A stretch of DNA of 64,000 bases from Massilia sp. Root418. Its GTDB lineage: Bacteria; Pseudomonadota; Gammaproteobacteria; Burkholderiales; Burkholderiaceae_D. The notes beneath the pieces were generated by a model. It did no database searches, was not told the DNA's origin, and saw only the letters and a list, made by a program, of their open reading frames with translations. Below are positions 40,647-51,333 of this stretch, piece by piece (position 1 is the stretch's first letter; every line of letters starts with the position of its first letter). The stretch lies in assembly GCF_001425265.1 (NCBI RefSeq), contig NZ_LMEC01000026.1, positions 373,877-437,876 of the forward strand, given 5' to 3'. Position numbers and translations under genes: made by a program.

Positions 40647-43205
40647 ATGGAATTGGATGCCATGCCGCAGTTGTCCGCCCGCGCTCTGGCCGCCAGCTCC
40701 AACGGCGTCGTGATTGCCGACGCCCGCCAGCCGTCCTGCCCCATCATCTACGTCAACCCGGCCTTGTGCCGCATGACAGGCTACGCGCAGGACGAGCTGC
40801 TCGGGCGCGACTGCCTGTTCCTGCAGGGCGAGGGGGACGGCCAGGCCGCCGCCCTGCCCGGCCTGCGCGCCGCCATGGCGCGCGGCGAGGAGGTGCATGC
40901 AGTGCAGCAGCAGCGGCGCAAGGACGGCACGCTGTGGTGGAGCGACCTGTTCCTGTCCCCGGTGCCGGGCCAGCAGGGCGAGCTGGCGCACTATATCGGC
41001 ATTGCCACCGACATCACCGGCCTGAAGGAACGCGAGGACCGGCTGGCCTTCCACAGCACCCATGACCAGCTCACCGGCCTGCCCAACCGCACCCTGTTTA
41101 CCGACCGCCTGCAACAGGCGCTGCTGCAGGCGCAGCGCCACGGCGGCCAGCTGGCCCTGCTGTGCGTGGGCATCGACAACTACGCCTTCGTCAACGAAAG
41201 CCTGGGCCACGCGGGCGGCGACCAGCTGCTGGCCGGCGCCGCCGAACGCCTGCGCGCCTGCGTGCGCAGCGAAGACACCGTGGCCCTGCTGGGCGGCAAC
41301 GAGTTCGTCGTCATCCTGGGCGAAGTGAGCGGACCGACCGACGCGATTCCGGTCTGCGAAACCATCTTCGCCAACCTGGCCCCGCCCTTCACGCTGCTGG
41401 GCCAGCAGGTGCACGCCAGCGCCAGCATCGGCGTCGTGCTCAGTCCGCAGGACGGACGCGACGGCGCCACCCTGCTGCGCTACGCCGACATGGCGCTCAC
41501 GCGCGCGCGCGAACTGGGCGGCGCGCACTACCAGTTCTTCGCCTCCGAGATGAACCACCGCACGCTGGAACGCATCGGCATGGAAGCGGCGCTGCGGCTG
41601 GCCGTGTTCCGCGACGAGCTGCAGCTGCGCTACCAGCCGCTGGCCGACCTGCGCAGCGGCGCCGTGGCCAGCCTGGAGGCGCTGGTGCGCTGGCAGCATC
41701 CGGCGCTGGGCCTGATCCCGGCGCAGCGCTTCGTGCCGGTGGCCGAGGAAGCCGGCCTGATCGGGGCGATCGGCAACTGGGTGCTGCGCCGCACCTGCCA
41801 CGACCTGCGTGCCTGGCGCGATGCCGGACTGGCGCCGCTGCGGGTGGCCATCAACATCTCCCCCAAGCAGTGCCGCGACCCGCAGTTTGCCGCCCAGCTG
41901 GCCGCCGCGCTGGACGAGTTCGGCCTGCCGGCCTCGTCCCTGGCGCTGGAGATCACCGAGGCGGCGCTACCGCAGGACACCGCCGCCGGCGCCAGCCAGC
42001 TGCAGCTGCTGGAGCCCTTGCGGGCGCTGGGCGTGGCGCTGGTGCTGGACGATTTCGGCACCGGCTATTCCTCGCTGAGCAACCTGAAGCGCTATCCCTT
42101 CGACGCGGTCAAGATCGATTGCGCCTTCATCCGCGACATCGTCACCGACAGCGGCGACGCCGCGCTGTCGAAAACCATCATCTCCATGGCCCACCTGCTG
42201 GGCATGCAGGTAGTGGCCGAAGGGGTGGAAAGCGAGGCCCAGTGCGACTTCCTGCGCCGCCACAGCTGCGACCTGATCCAGGGCTACTACTTCGCCGCCC
42301 CGCTGGCGCCGGACGAGGTGCAGGCCCTGCTGCGCGAGGACCGCCGCCTGCCGGCGCACTTGCTGCGGGTGCAGAAGCAGCAGCGCACCTTGCTGCTGGT
42401 GGACGATGAGCAGAACATCGTCTCGGCGCTCAAGCGCCTGCTGCGCCGCGACGACTACCAGATCTACACCGCCAACAGCGGCCCGGAAGGGCTGGAGCTG
42501 CTGGCGCGGCACGCGGTGGACGTGATCGTGTCGGACCAGCGCATGCCCGGCATGCTGGGCGCGGACTTCCTGCGCAAGGCCAAGGAACTGTTCCCGGACA
42601 CGGTGCGCATCATGCTCTCGGGCTATACCGAGCTGCAGTCGGTCACGGATGCCGTCAACGAGGGCGCCATCTACAAATTCCTCACCAAGCCGTGGGATGA
42701 CGAGCAGCTGCGCGGCCACATCGCCGAAGCGTTCCGGCTCAAGGAAATCGCCGACGAAAACGAGCGCCTGAACCTGGAGCTGCGCACCGTCAACCACGAG
42801 CTGGCCTCGGCCAACCGCCGCCTGGAGGATGTGCTGCGCCAGAAGCAGCAGCAGATCAGCCGCGACGAGATCAGCCTGAACGTGGCGCGCGAACTGCTGC
42901 AGCACCTGCCGCTGCCGGTGATCGGCATGGACGACCAGGGCATGATCGCCTTCGTCAACGCCGCCGCCGACCACCTGTTCCGGCGCGCCGGCGCCCTGCT
43001 CGGCAACGAAGCATGCGTGGTGCTGCCGGAACTGTTCCCGGCCGGAGACGGCTTCGAGGCCATGGCCTCGGACCACCGCGCGCCCGGCACGCACGAGGCC
43101 GACGTGGACGGCACCCGCTTTGCGGTGGACGTCTATCCCATGGGTGCCAGCTCCACCTCGCGCGGCAGCCTGATCACTCTGAGCCGCAAAGAGGAGACCT
43201 TATGA
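40647..43205 (+). CDS. LOV-like PAS / GGDEF(degenerate) / EAL / REC / PAS signalling protein
   Basis: The 852-residue protein has a LOV-like PAS domain (about 11-125) with the photoadduct-type cysteine Cys56 in GRDCLFLQG. A degenerate GGDEF follows (GGNEF, residues 216-220), then a complete-looking EAL (EALVRW, ITEAAL, DDFGTGYSSL, AEGVESEAQ, QGYYF). A receiver (VIVSDQRMPG, ending FLTKPWDD), a coiled coil and a C-terminal PAS complete it. The expected activity is c-di-GMP hydrolysis under sensory control. Several flavin-contact positions of the LOV domain are changed, so light sensing is uncertain. It is the first gene of the operon. Confidence 0.9.
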   Translation: MELDAMPQLSARALAASSNGVVIADARQPSCPIIYVNPALCRMTGYAQDELLGRDCLFLQGEGDGQAAALPGLRAAMARGEEVHAVQQQRRKDGTLWWSDLFLSPVPGQQGELAHYIGIATDITGLKEREDRLAFHSTHDQLTGLPNRTLFTDRLQQALLQAQRHGGQLALLCVGIDNYAFVNESLGHAGGDQLLAGAAERLRACVRSEDTVALLGGNEFVVILGEVSGPTDAIPVCETIFANLAPPFTLLGQQVHASASIGVVLSPQDGRDGATLLRYADMALTRARELGGAHYQFFASEMNHRTLERIGMEAALRLAVFRDELQLRYQPLADLRSGAVASLEALVRWQHPALGLIPAQRFVPVAEEAGLIGAIGNWVLRRTCHDLRAWRDAGLAPLRVAINISPKQCRDPQFAAQLAAALDEFGLPASSLALEITEAALPQDTAAGASQLQLLEPLRALGVALVLDDFGTGYSSLSNLKRYPFDAVKIDCAFIRDIVTDSGDAALSKTIISMAHLLGMQVVAEGVESEAQCDFLRRHSCDLIQGYYFAAPLAPDEVQALLREDRRLPAHLLRVQKQQRTLLLVDDEQNIVSALKRLLRRDDYQIYTANSGPEGLELLARHAVDVIVSDQRMPGMLGADFLRKAKELFPDTVRIMLSGYTELQSVTDAVNEGAIYKFLTKPWDDEQLRGHIAEAFRLKEIADENERLNLELRTVNHELASANRRLEDVLRQKQQQISRDEISLNVARELLQHLPLPVIGMDDQGMIAFVNAAADHLFRRAGALLGNEACVVLPELFPAGDGFEAMASDHRAPGTHEADVDGTRFAVDVYPMGASSTSRGSLITLSRKEETL

Positions 43206-43519
43206 GCAGCAGCGTGATGGTGGACCTGGACCAGGCCAGCGCCGGCATGGTGCTGGCCGAAGCCCTGCTGGACGCGCACGGCGCCGTACTGCTGCCGCCG
43301 GGCGCCGTGCTCAGCGAGAGCAGCCTGAGCTCGCTGCGCCGGCGCGGCGTGGAGCGCTGCAGCGTGGTCGCGCCCGAGCCCGAAGAAGATCCGGCCGTGG
43401 CCGCGGCGCGCCGCGAGCAGGCCTTGAAGCGGCTGCAGCACCTGTTCCGCCGCAGCGCGCAAACCGAAGCCACCGGCGAGCTGCTGCGCCTGCTGGCCGA
43501 CTACCGCAGCAGGAGCTGA
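43202..43519 (+). CDS. Small protein with the PGMVL-type domain found beside HD-GYP
   Basis: The 105-residue protein starts in the ATGA overlap with the previous gene. It contains VDLDQASAGMVLAEALLDAHGAVLLPPGAVLSESSLSSLRRRGVERCSVV, the short beta-rich module usually fused to HD-GYP or HDOD proteins. The REC/HD-GYP-like protein two genes downstream carries the same module at its C-terminus. A charged helix follows. It is probably an accessory subunit of the HDOD protein encoded two bases after it. Confidence 0.7.
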   Translation: MSSSVMVDLDQASAGMVLAEALLDAHGAVLLPPGAVLSESSLSSLRRRGVERCSVVAPEPEEDPAVAAARREQALKRLQHLFRRSAQTEATGELLRLLADYRSRS

Positions 43520-43521
43520 TC

Positions 43522-44358
43522 ATGCCCACCATGGAAGACGTCGCCCGCCGCGTGCAAGACCTGCCCTCCCTGCCGGTGGTGGTGATGGAGCTGCTGGCCT
43601 GCGTGGGCCAGGAAGGCCTGGACTTGCAGGTGCTGGCCGGCAAGCTCGCGCTGGACCAGTCGCTGTCGGCCAAGACCCTGCGCCTGGCCAATTCCTCCTT
43701 CTACGGCATGCCCTCGCGCGTGACCACCATCCAGCAGGCGGTGGCGGTGCTCGGGGTGCACAACGTGCGCACCCTGGTGACGGCCTGCTCCATCACCGGC
43801 AGCTTCAGCAACGTGGCCGGCAGCGGCTTCGACCTGCCGGGCTTCTGGCGCCACTCGGTGGGCACGGCATCCTGCGCGCGCGCGCTGGCGCGGCCGCTGC
43901 GCCAGAATCCGGACACCGCCTTCATCGCCGGCCTGCTGCACGACCTTGGCACCCTGGTGCTGGCCACCCGCTTCCCGGACGACTACCAGGCCATGGAAGC
44001 CTACCGCCGCCAGCACGATTGCTACCAGGCCGAGGCCGAGCTGGCCGTGTTTGGCTTCGACCACGCCGGCATCGGCGGCGCGCTGGCGGCGCGCTGGCAA
44101 TTCCCGCAGGAGATCCAGCACGCGGTGGCCAGCCACCACGCTGCCGAAGCGCTGGACGCGCCCTCGCTGGCCCTGGCCGTACACCTGGCCGACGCCTTCT
44201 CGCACGCGCTGAACTTGTCGGGCAGCAGCGAGGAACTGGTGCCGGAGGTGGGCTGGCAAGCCTGGCGCGCCGCCGCGCTGAGCGACGCGGTCTGCCTGGA
44301 CGTGTTTGCCGAGTCCGAGCGCACCTTCCACGACCTGAGCCAAATCCTGGTCAACTGA
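43522..44358 (+). CDS. HDOD-domain protein
   Basis: The 278-residue cytoplasmic protein has the HDOD core: LPSLPVVVMELLACVGQEG at the start, LRLANSSFYGMPSRVTTIQQAVAVLGVHNVRTLV, and AGLLHDLGTLVLA. The HD pair is retained in HDLG, although most HDOD proteins have lost phosphohydrolase ligands. HDOD proteins act as signalling scaffolds, often with c-di-GMP systems. The gene starts two bases after the preceding stop, so expression is coupled. Confidence 0.88.
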   Translation: MPTMEDVARRVQDLPSLPVVVMELLACVGQEGLDLQVLAGKLALDQSLSAKTLRLANSSFYGMPSRVTTIQQAVAVLGVHNVRTLVTACSITGSFSNVAGSGFDLPGFWRHSVGTASCARALARPLRQNPDTAFIAGLLHDLGTLVLATRFPDDYQAMEAYRRQHDCYQAEAELAVFGFDHAGIGGALAARWQFPQEIQHAVASHHAAEALDAPSLALAVHLADAFSHALNLSGSSEELVPEVGWQAWRAAALSDAVCLDVFAESERTFHDLSQILVN

Positions 44359-44381
44359 CCGGGCCACCGAACGGAGCCGCC

Positions 44382-45853
<1,472 letters not shown>

Positions 45854-45857
<4 letters not shown>

Positions 45858-47212
45858 CGACCGCCCAGCCTGCCCAGTCCATCGCCGCCGGCCTGGGCGC
45901 CGCCGTGGGAAACCCGGCGCCGCCCTCCACCCTGCTGTGCGTGGACGACGAGCCCAACATCCTGGCCTCGCTGCGCCGCCTGTTCCGCGCCAAGGGCTAC
46001 CGCGTGCTGCTGGCCGAGAGCGGCGCCGAGGGCTTGAACGTGCTGGAAACGGAAAGCGTGGACCTGGTGATCTCCGACATGCGCATGCCGGAAATGGACG
46101 GCGCCCGCTTCCTGGCGCAGGTCAAGCAGCGCTGGCCGGACACGGTGCGCCTGCTGCTGACCGGCTACTCCGACATCCAGTCCATCCAGGACGCCATCAA
46201 TTGCGGCGAGATCTACCGCTACATCACCAAGCCTTGGGACGACAACGACATGCTGCTGGTGGTGCGCCACGCGCTGGAGCGGCGCGCGCTGGAGCAGGAA
46301 AAGCAGCGCCTGGAGACCCTCACCCTGCGCCAGAACGAGGAGCTGAAATCGCTCAACCAGAGCCTGGAGGCCAAGGTCGAGGCGCGCACCCTGCAGCTGC
46401 AGCTGTCGCGCGACGCGGCGGTGGCGGCCAACGAAAAGCTCAAGCAGAACTTCGTCACCACCATCAAGGTGATCTCCAGCATGCTGGAGATGCGCGGCGG
46501 CGCGCTGTCCGGCCACGCGCGCCAGGTGGCCGACCTGGCGCGCAAGATCGCCGTCCGGCTCAAGCTGGACGCGCGCGAGATCCAGGACATCTTCGTGGCC
46601 GGCCTGCTGCACGACCTGGGCAAGATAGGCTATAGCGACGACATGCTGGCCACCCCGCTGACCATGCTGCACGGCGAGGACCTGGGCCTGTTCCGCAAGC
46701 ACCCGCTGCGCGCCGAGCAATTGCTGATGCCGCTGGAGGACTTGCGCGGCAGCGCGGCCATCCTGCGCGCCCAGCTGGAGCGCTTCGACGGCAACGGCTT
46801 CCCGGACGGCCTGGCCGGGCTGGCCATTCCGCTGGGCGCGCGCATCCTGGCGCTGGCGGTGGACTATTACAACCTGCAGCAGGGCGCCATGGTGCAGCGC
46901 CACCTGCGCGCCGACGAAGCGAAGTCGCTGATCATCAACGCCAGCGGCAAGCGCTACGACCCCAACGTGGTGAACGCCTTCCGCCAGGTGGTGGACGGCG
47001 GTGCCGGGGACGAGGCCAACGGGGTGGAAATGCTGTCCGGCGAACTGGTGCCCGGCATGGTGCTGGCGCGCGACCTGGTCAGCCGCGACGGCCTGATGCT
47101 GCTGGCGGCCGACCACGTGCTGGACGCGCGCATGATCCAGCAGGTGCAGGACTTCGAAGCGAAGAGCGAGGGCCGGCTGTCGATCCGGGTGCGGCCGGTG
47201 AAGGGCAAATGA
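45854..47212 (+). CDS. Response regulator with HD-GYP-like output, partly degenerate
   Basis: The 452-residue protein has a receiver (residues 25-145; LVISDMRMPEMDG, ending YITKPWDD), a coiled coil, then an HD-GYP-like domain with His253-Asp254 in HDLGKIGY. The DGNGFPDG loop stands for the GYP loop (GFP at about 315-317). Where functional HD-GYP enzymes have consecutive histidines before this loop, the sequence is ILRAQLERFDG, so metal ligands are missing. A PGMVLARDL module follows. c-di-GMP hydrolysis is therefore doubtful; it could be a regulatory binder. Confidence 0.85.
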
Positions 47213-47236
47213 GGGGCAATCGGGAGGGAAACGAGC

Positions 47237-47761
47237 ATGCGACGCATCCTGCTGCTGGACGATGAACTGAACGTGCTGATGGCGCTGCAGCGCTCCATGC
47301 GCGCCCAGCTCAAGCACCTGGACCTGGACACCGAGATCTTCACCAACCCCTACGAGGCGCTGGAGCGCATCTGCGTGTGCGAGTTCGATGTGGCCATCTC
47401 GGACTACCACATGCCGCAAATGAGCGGCGTGGCCTTCCTGCAGGCGCTCAAGGACGTCGCGCCCAACACGGTGCGCATGATGCTGACCGCCTCCACCGAG
47501 TTCGAAACCGCCATGAGCGCCATCAACGAAGCCCATGTGTTCCGCTTCATCCCCAAGCCCTGGCAGCTGGAAGACCTGCGCGGCAACATCACCGAAGCGC
47601 TGGCCATGCGCGACCGCCTGCTGGCCGACCAAGCCGCGGCGCTGGCGGCGCCGCAGGGCGAAGCGCTCACGCCGCAGGAACTGGAAGCGCGCCGGCTGGA
47701 GGCGGAGGAACCCGGCATCATGCAGGTCAGGCGCGCCCCGGACGGCTCCATCATCCTGTAG
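47237..47761 (+). CDS. Response regulator, receiver domain with short tail
   Basis: The 174-residue protein is a receiver (ILLLDDELNVLMALQR; AISDYHMPQMSG with the phospho-Asp; RFIPKPWQ), followed by a charged helix and a short tail (MQVRRAPDGSIIL). No output domain is seen, so it may act by protein contacts. GGGAGGGAAACGAGC precedes the start. It is the last plus-strand gene of the operon, meeting the paralogous kinase tail-to-tail. Confidence 0.9.
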   Translation: MRRILLLDDELNVLMALQRSMRAQLKHLDLDTEIFTNPYEALERICVCEFDVAISDYHMPQMSGVAFLQALKDVAPNTVRMMLTASTEFETAMSAINEAHVFRFIPKPWQLEDLRGNITEALAMRDRLLADQAAALAAPQGEALTPQELEARRLEAEEPGIMQVRRAPDGSIIL

Positions 47762-47776
47762 CCTTGCCGCCCCGGC

Positions 47777-49060
47777 TCAGCCCTTGGGCGGATGCACCGG
47801 CAGCCGTATCGTGAAGCGGGTGCCCTTGCCCACTTCGGAGGCGACTTCGATGCGCCCGCCGTGCTTGTTCACAATGCCATAGGACAGTGACAGCCCCAGC
47901 CCGGTGCCGCTGCCCACCGGCTTGGTGGTGAAGAAGGGTTCGAAGATGCGGTTCAGGTTTTCCGGCGGGATGCCGCAGCCGCTGTCGCCCACCTCTATCC
48001 AGACCCAGCCGTTCTCGGCCCCGGTACGCAAGGTGATGGTGCCGCGCTCCTTGATGGCGTGGCTGGCGTTGACCAGCAGGTTCATGAACACCTGGTTCAG
48101 CTGCGAGGCCAGGCACTCGACCGGCGGCAGCACGCCGTAGTGCTTCTCCACCGTGCATTTGTACTTGATCTCGTTGGCCACGATGTTGAGCGTGCTGTCC
48201 AGGCCGTGATGCAGGTCGGCCACCTGCCATTCGGTCTCGCCCACGTGCGAGAAATCCTTGAGCGACTGCACGATGTCCTTGACCCGCTTGAGCCCATCCA
48301 TCGACTCCTTCACCAGCTCGGTCACGTCCTCGCGCAGGAACTCCAGGTCGGCCGCGGCGCGCGCGGCGGCAATGCGCCCGGCCAGGGTGGGCGGCAGCGG
48401 CTGCGCGGCCAGCGCCTGGTCATAGGCGTCCACCACCCCGAACAGCGTGGCCACGTAGTTGCGCAAGGTGCCCATATTGGAATTGACGAAGCCCACCGGG
48501 TTGTTGATCTCGTGCGCAATGCCGGCCGCCAGCTGGCCGATGGAGGCCATCTTTTCCGACTGCAGCAACTGCTCGTGCGCCTCGCGCAGCTTGGCGATCA
48601 GGTCGTGCTGGGCCTGCTCCATGTGCTTGCGCACCGTGATGTCGGTGAGCGAGCCGATCACCTCCAGCGGTGCGCCGTGCTCGTCACGGATCAGGCGCAG
48701 GCTGTCGTGCATCCACAGATAGGAACCGTCGGCGATGCGGAAACGGTACTCGTAGGCGCGCTGCCCCTCGGTGAAAATGCTGGCCAGGCTGGAGAAAATG
48801 TTGGGCGCGTCGTCCGGGTGGATGTGGTCGAACCAGAAATTGGGATCGGCCACCATGTCCTCCGGCCGGTAGCCCAGCACGTTGAGTGCGTTGTTGCTGA
48901 CGAAGGTCATCTTGAAGTCGCCGCTGGGCACGGTGCAATAGATGATGGCGGGCGTATTGTCGACCAGGTACTGCAGCCGCACCAGCGGCGACGCGGCCTC
49001 GGCGGACGGCGCCGGCGCTACCGGTGCCTGCGTGAAAAAATCAAAATCCTCGAATTGCAT
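47777..49060 (-). CDS. PAS-domain histidine kinase, paralogue of the operon kinase
   Basis: The 427-residue soluble kinase has a PAS domain (residues 30-150; [28 protein letters not shown]), the acceptor [14 protein letters not shown]-box [16 protein letters not shown] and [16 protein letters not shown]. It is plainly related to the kinase at 44382-45857, especially from the acceptor helix onward. It converges on the response regulator with 15 bp between the stops, so it could phosphorylate the same set of receivers. Confidence 0.9.
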   Translation of the reverse strand: MQFEDFDFFTQAPVAPAPSAEAASPLVRLQYLVDNTPAIIYCTVPSGDFKMTFVSNNALNVLGYRPEDMVADPNFWFDHIHPDDAPNIFSSLASIFTEGQRAYEYRFRIADGSYLWMHDSLRLIRDEHGAPLEVIGSLTDITVRKHMEQAQHDLIAKLREAHEQLLQSEKMASIGQLAAGIAHEINNPVGFVNSNMGTLRNYVATLFGVVDAYDQALAAQPLPPTLAGRIAAARAAADLEFLREDVTELVKESMDGLKRVKDIVQSLKDFSHVGETEWQVADLHHGLDSTLNIVANEIKYKCTVEKHYGVLPPVECLASQLNQVFMNLLVNASHAIKERGTITLRTGAENGWVWIEVGDSGCGIPPENLNRIFEPFFTTKPVGSGTGLGLSLSYGIVNKHGGRIEVASEVGKGTRFTIRLPVHPPKG

Positions 49061-49135
49061 GTCGCCACCTTTCCGCCCAGGACATGCTTGAATTATGCGC
49101 TTTTCCTTGCTGGAAAGCGCACTATTCGGCGTCCC

Positions 49136-50062
49136 CTACCAGCTTGCAATCGCGTAGGAACGGCGCGCCGCGCCGGCTGGCGCAGCCACCGGTTCCGGCT
49201 GCAGGGATTCCGGCCCGGCCGGCTGCTGCGGCTGCGGCAGCCAGGCGCGCGGATCGACCCGGTAGTACTTCATGAATTCCTCATAGAGCGCGGCGTGGCG
49301 GTCCGCCATCTGCCAGGGCTTCTCAAAGAAGGTCTCGGTGGCCACGGCGAAGAACTCGGCCGGGCTGGTGGCGCCGTAGTGGTCGAGCACGCTGTCCTGG
49401 CGGCCGTAATAGGCGTCGTAGCGCAGGGTGTCGAAATCGCGCGACAGTACCGCCGACCAGCTGCGGTAGCTGTCCTGGCTGCCCAGGTAGGGCGCGCCAT
49501 TGGTGCTGCCCGATTCGCTGTCGAGCTGGTGCGCGAATTCGTGCAGCACCACGTTGTGGCCGTCGGTCCAGTCGCGGTAGCCGCGCTTGACGTCGGCCCA
49601 GGACAGCACCACGCGGCCGTCGTCCCAGGACTCGCCCAGCAAAGTCTGCTTGTGGGCAGTCACCACGCCGCCCGCGTCCATCTGCTGGCGCGGCACCAGG
49701 AAGGCGCTCGGGTAGACCAGGATGGTGTGCAGGGCGCGGTACACCTTGCTGGGCCGGTTCAGCAGCAGCAAGCAGGCCTGGCCGGCGATGGTGTAGCGCA
49801 TTTCATCGTCCACTTCCAGGCCTTCGCAGCCAACGAATTTCTTCTGGTGCAGGAATTGTTTCACCAGGCGCTGCAGCTGCTGCTGCAGTGCCGGGCCCAT
49901 GCTGGCGTAGACTGGTATGTTGCGCTGCAAGATAGCTGCTGCCGCTGGCGGCAATGGCCGGGCCAGCGCGCGGCGCAGCGTCCAGCGCGGGTACATCAGC
50001 GGCGCGGCCAGGGCCAGCGCCACCACGGGGAGCCACAACAATCCGTCCATAGTGCCATCCAT
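49136..50062 (-). CDS. mtfA: MtfA-type zinc peptidase (M90)
   Basis: The 308-residue protein has an N-terminal hydrophobic helix (GLLWLPVVALALAAPLMYP) and the zinc site HEFAHQLDSESG near residue 170, as in MtfA, the aminopeptidase that interacts with the glucose repressor Mlc in E. coli. ATETFFEKP supplies the later glutamate. The C-terminus adds a Pro/Ala tail. MtfA of E. coli is 265 residues and lacks the membrane helix, so this is a longer anchored variant. Two ATGs (50062, 50050) could start it. Confidence 0.88.
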   Translation of the reverse strand: MDGTMDGLLWLPVVALALAAPLMYPRWTLRRALARPLPPAAAAILQRNIPVYASMGPALQQQLQRLVKQFLHQKKFVGCEGLEVDDEMRYTIAGQACLLLLNRPSKVYRALHTILVYPSAFLVPRQQMDAGGVVTAHKQTLLGESWDDGRVVLSWADVKRGYRDWTDGHNVVLHEFAHQLDSESGSTNGAPYLGSQDSYRSWSAVLSRDFDTLRYDAYYGRQDSVLDHYGATSPAEFFAVATETFFEKPWQMADRHAALYEEFMKYYRVDPRAWLPQPQQPAGPESLQPEPVAAPAGAARRSYAIASW

Positions 50063-50212
50063 AAGGAAACTCGTCCGCCTCAGGTGGGGTTCCTTTCCGA
50101 CAATTCAATGCACAACAGCCGGAACGCATTCCGGCTGTCTCAATGTAGCACTTTGGGGCACTCTGGTGGCACGGCGTGGCGGCACGCCCGCTGCCGCACC
50201 GGGCCGGGCCGC

Positions 50213-50830
50213 TTAAGGCTGGGCTTTTTGCAGCGAGGTCGGGGCGCCGAACAGGGCTGCCACCAGCGGATCGCGCGTGACCGGGCCGCGGTTCACGCGG
50301 ATCGCGTAATGGGTGTCGTCAGCCAGGATATGGAAGTGGCGGCCGGCGCCTGCCATGGCCTGTTCACGCAGGCTGGGGCGCTCCTTGCGCGGTGGCGCGC
50401 CTTCGCGCTTGGGCTGCACGATGGCGGCCAGGAACTGCTTCACGCGCTCCGGGTCGGGCGTCAGCTGGTAGACTGCCTTGCCCAGGTAGGTGGCGGTGCC
50501 TTCAATATAGCGTGCCAGTTCGATCACGCCCGCATCGCGCAGGTCGCGGATGTATTTGCGGGCGCCGGACGGCGAAAACTTGAGGAACCATGCAATCTCG
50601 TCGGCAAGCATCTCATGCTGCTGCAGCTCGGCGATCAGCTTTTGCATGTTTTCAATGCGGCGCAGCGTCGCCGAAGTCGACCGCACCCGCTCAATGGGGG
50701 CCAGCGACAGGGCTTTGCGTTCAGGAATGGGACCGGGACGTTCCACCAGCGTCAGCCTTGGTTTGTCAGCAGCCTTGGCAGGCTCCTGCATGGCGTGGCC
50801 GGAATTTTGGTTTTCTCTGATTGCATGCAT
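50213..50830 (-). CDS. Winged-helix transcriptional regulator
   Basis: The 205-residue protein has a central winged-helix segment (LIAELQQHEMLADEIAWFLKFSPSGARKYIRDLRDAGVIELARYI), with a flexible basic N-terminus. A C-terminal region ends VTRDPLVAALFGAPTS. It resembles regulators of this group that carry no recognised ligand domain. AAGGAG lies seven bases before ATG 50830; the longer frame adds no such site. Target genes are unknown. Confidence 0.7.
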   Translation of the reverse strand: MHAIRENQNSGHAMQEPAKAADKPRLTLVERPGPIPERKALSLAPIERVRSTSATLRRIENMQKLIAELQQHEMLADEIAWFLKFSPSGARKYIRDLRDAGVIELARYIEGTATYLGKAVYQLTPDPERVKQFLAAIVQPKREGAPPRKERPSLREQAMAGAGRHFHILADDTHYAIRVNRGPVTRDPLVAALFGAPTSLQKAQP

Positions 50831-51078
50831 TTCAACACTCCTTAATAACGATAGCCAGGATTGCGTGGCGAGGGGCCCGACTGCCTTGCAGGCCACGCTT
50901 TCGTCTACTTCTGGGGTCTAGGATGCCGGTTCGGCCGGTTACGGTCTGTGCGGCAACGAACATAAGTGAGCAATAGGTCAATATGGTGGCGGCCGGGGCC
51001 GCTTGGTGCGTTCGCGAACAGAGCAGTTCGCCCGCGGCCGCTAAGCTGGTTCCATCTTTTCCAAAGAGAGGACTCATC

Positions 51079-51333
51079 ATGAAACTATCGATCCTGTTGG
51101 CTACCGCCGCCGCCGCCCTCACCCTGAGTGCATGCGAGAAAACCACGGTGAATAATCCGCCCGCCGTGGAAACCCCGACACCGGCCCCGGCCGCCGTGCC
51201 GGTTCCAGTCCCTGGCCCCCCCGGCCCTCAAGGCGCCCCAGGCGAACCCGGCAAGCCCGGCGACACCCTGATCGTGGTGCCGGACGCGCCAAAACCCGCC
51301 GAAGAACCCGCTCCGCCGCCACCCGCCCGCTAA
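51079..51333 (+). CDS. Small lipoprotein with a collagen-like segment
   Basis: The 84-residue protein has a lipoprotein signal (LLATAAAALTLSAC, Cys near residue 19), a proline-rich stretch (PTPAPAAVPVPVPG), and five to six collagen-type G-x-y triplets (GPPGPQGAPGEPGKPGD). A Pro/Ala-rich end follows. It should be attached to a membrane and may be a cell-wall or surface spacer. AGAGAGGAC precedes the start. No homologue recognised. Confidence 0.75.
   Translation: MKLSILLATAAAALTLSACEKTTVNNPPAVETPTPAPAAVPVPVPGPPGPQGAPGEPGKPGDTLIVVPDAPKPAEEPAPPPPAR

Noticed and set aside
48059-50845. 928-codon plus-strand frame across the kinase and MtfA genes
   Set aside because: Runs antisense through two real genes and a gap; composition is typical of a shadow frame.
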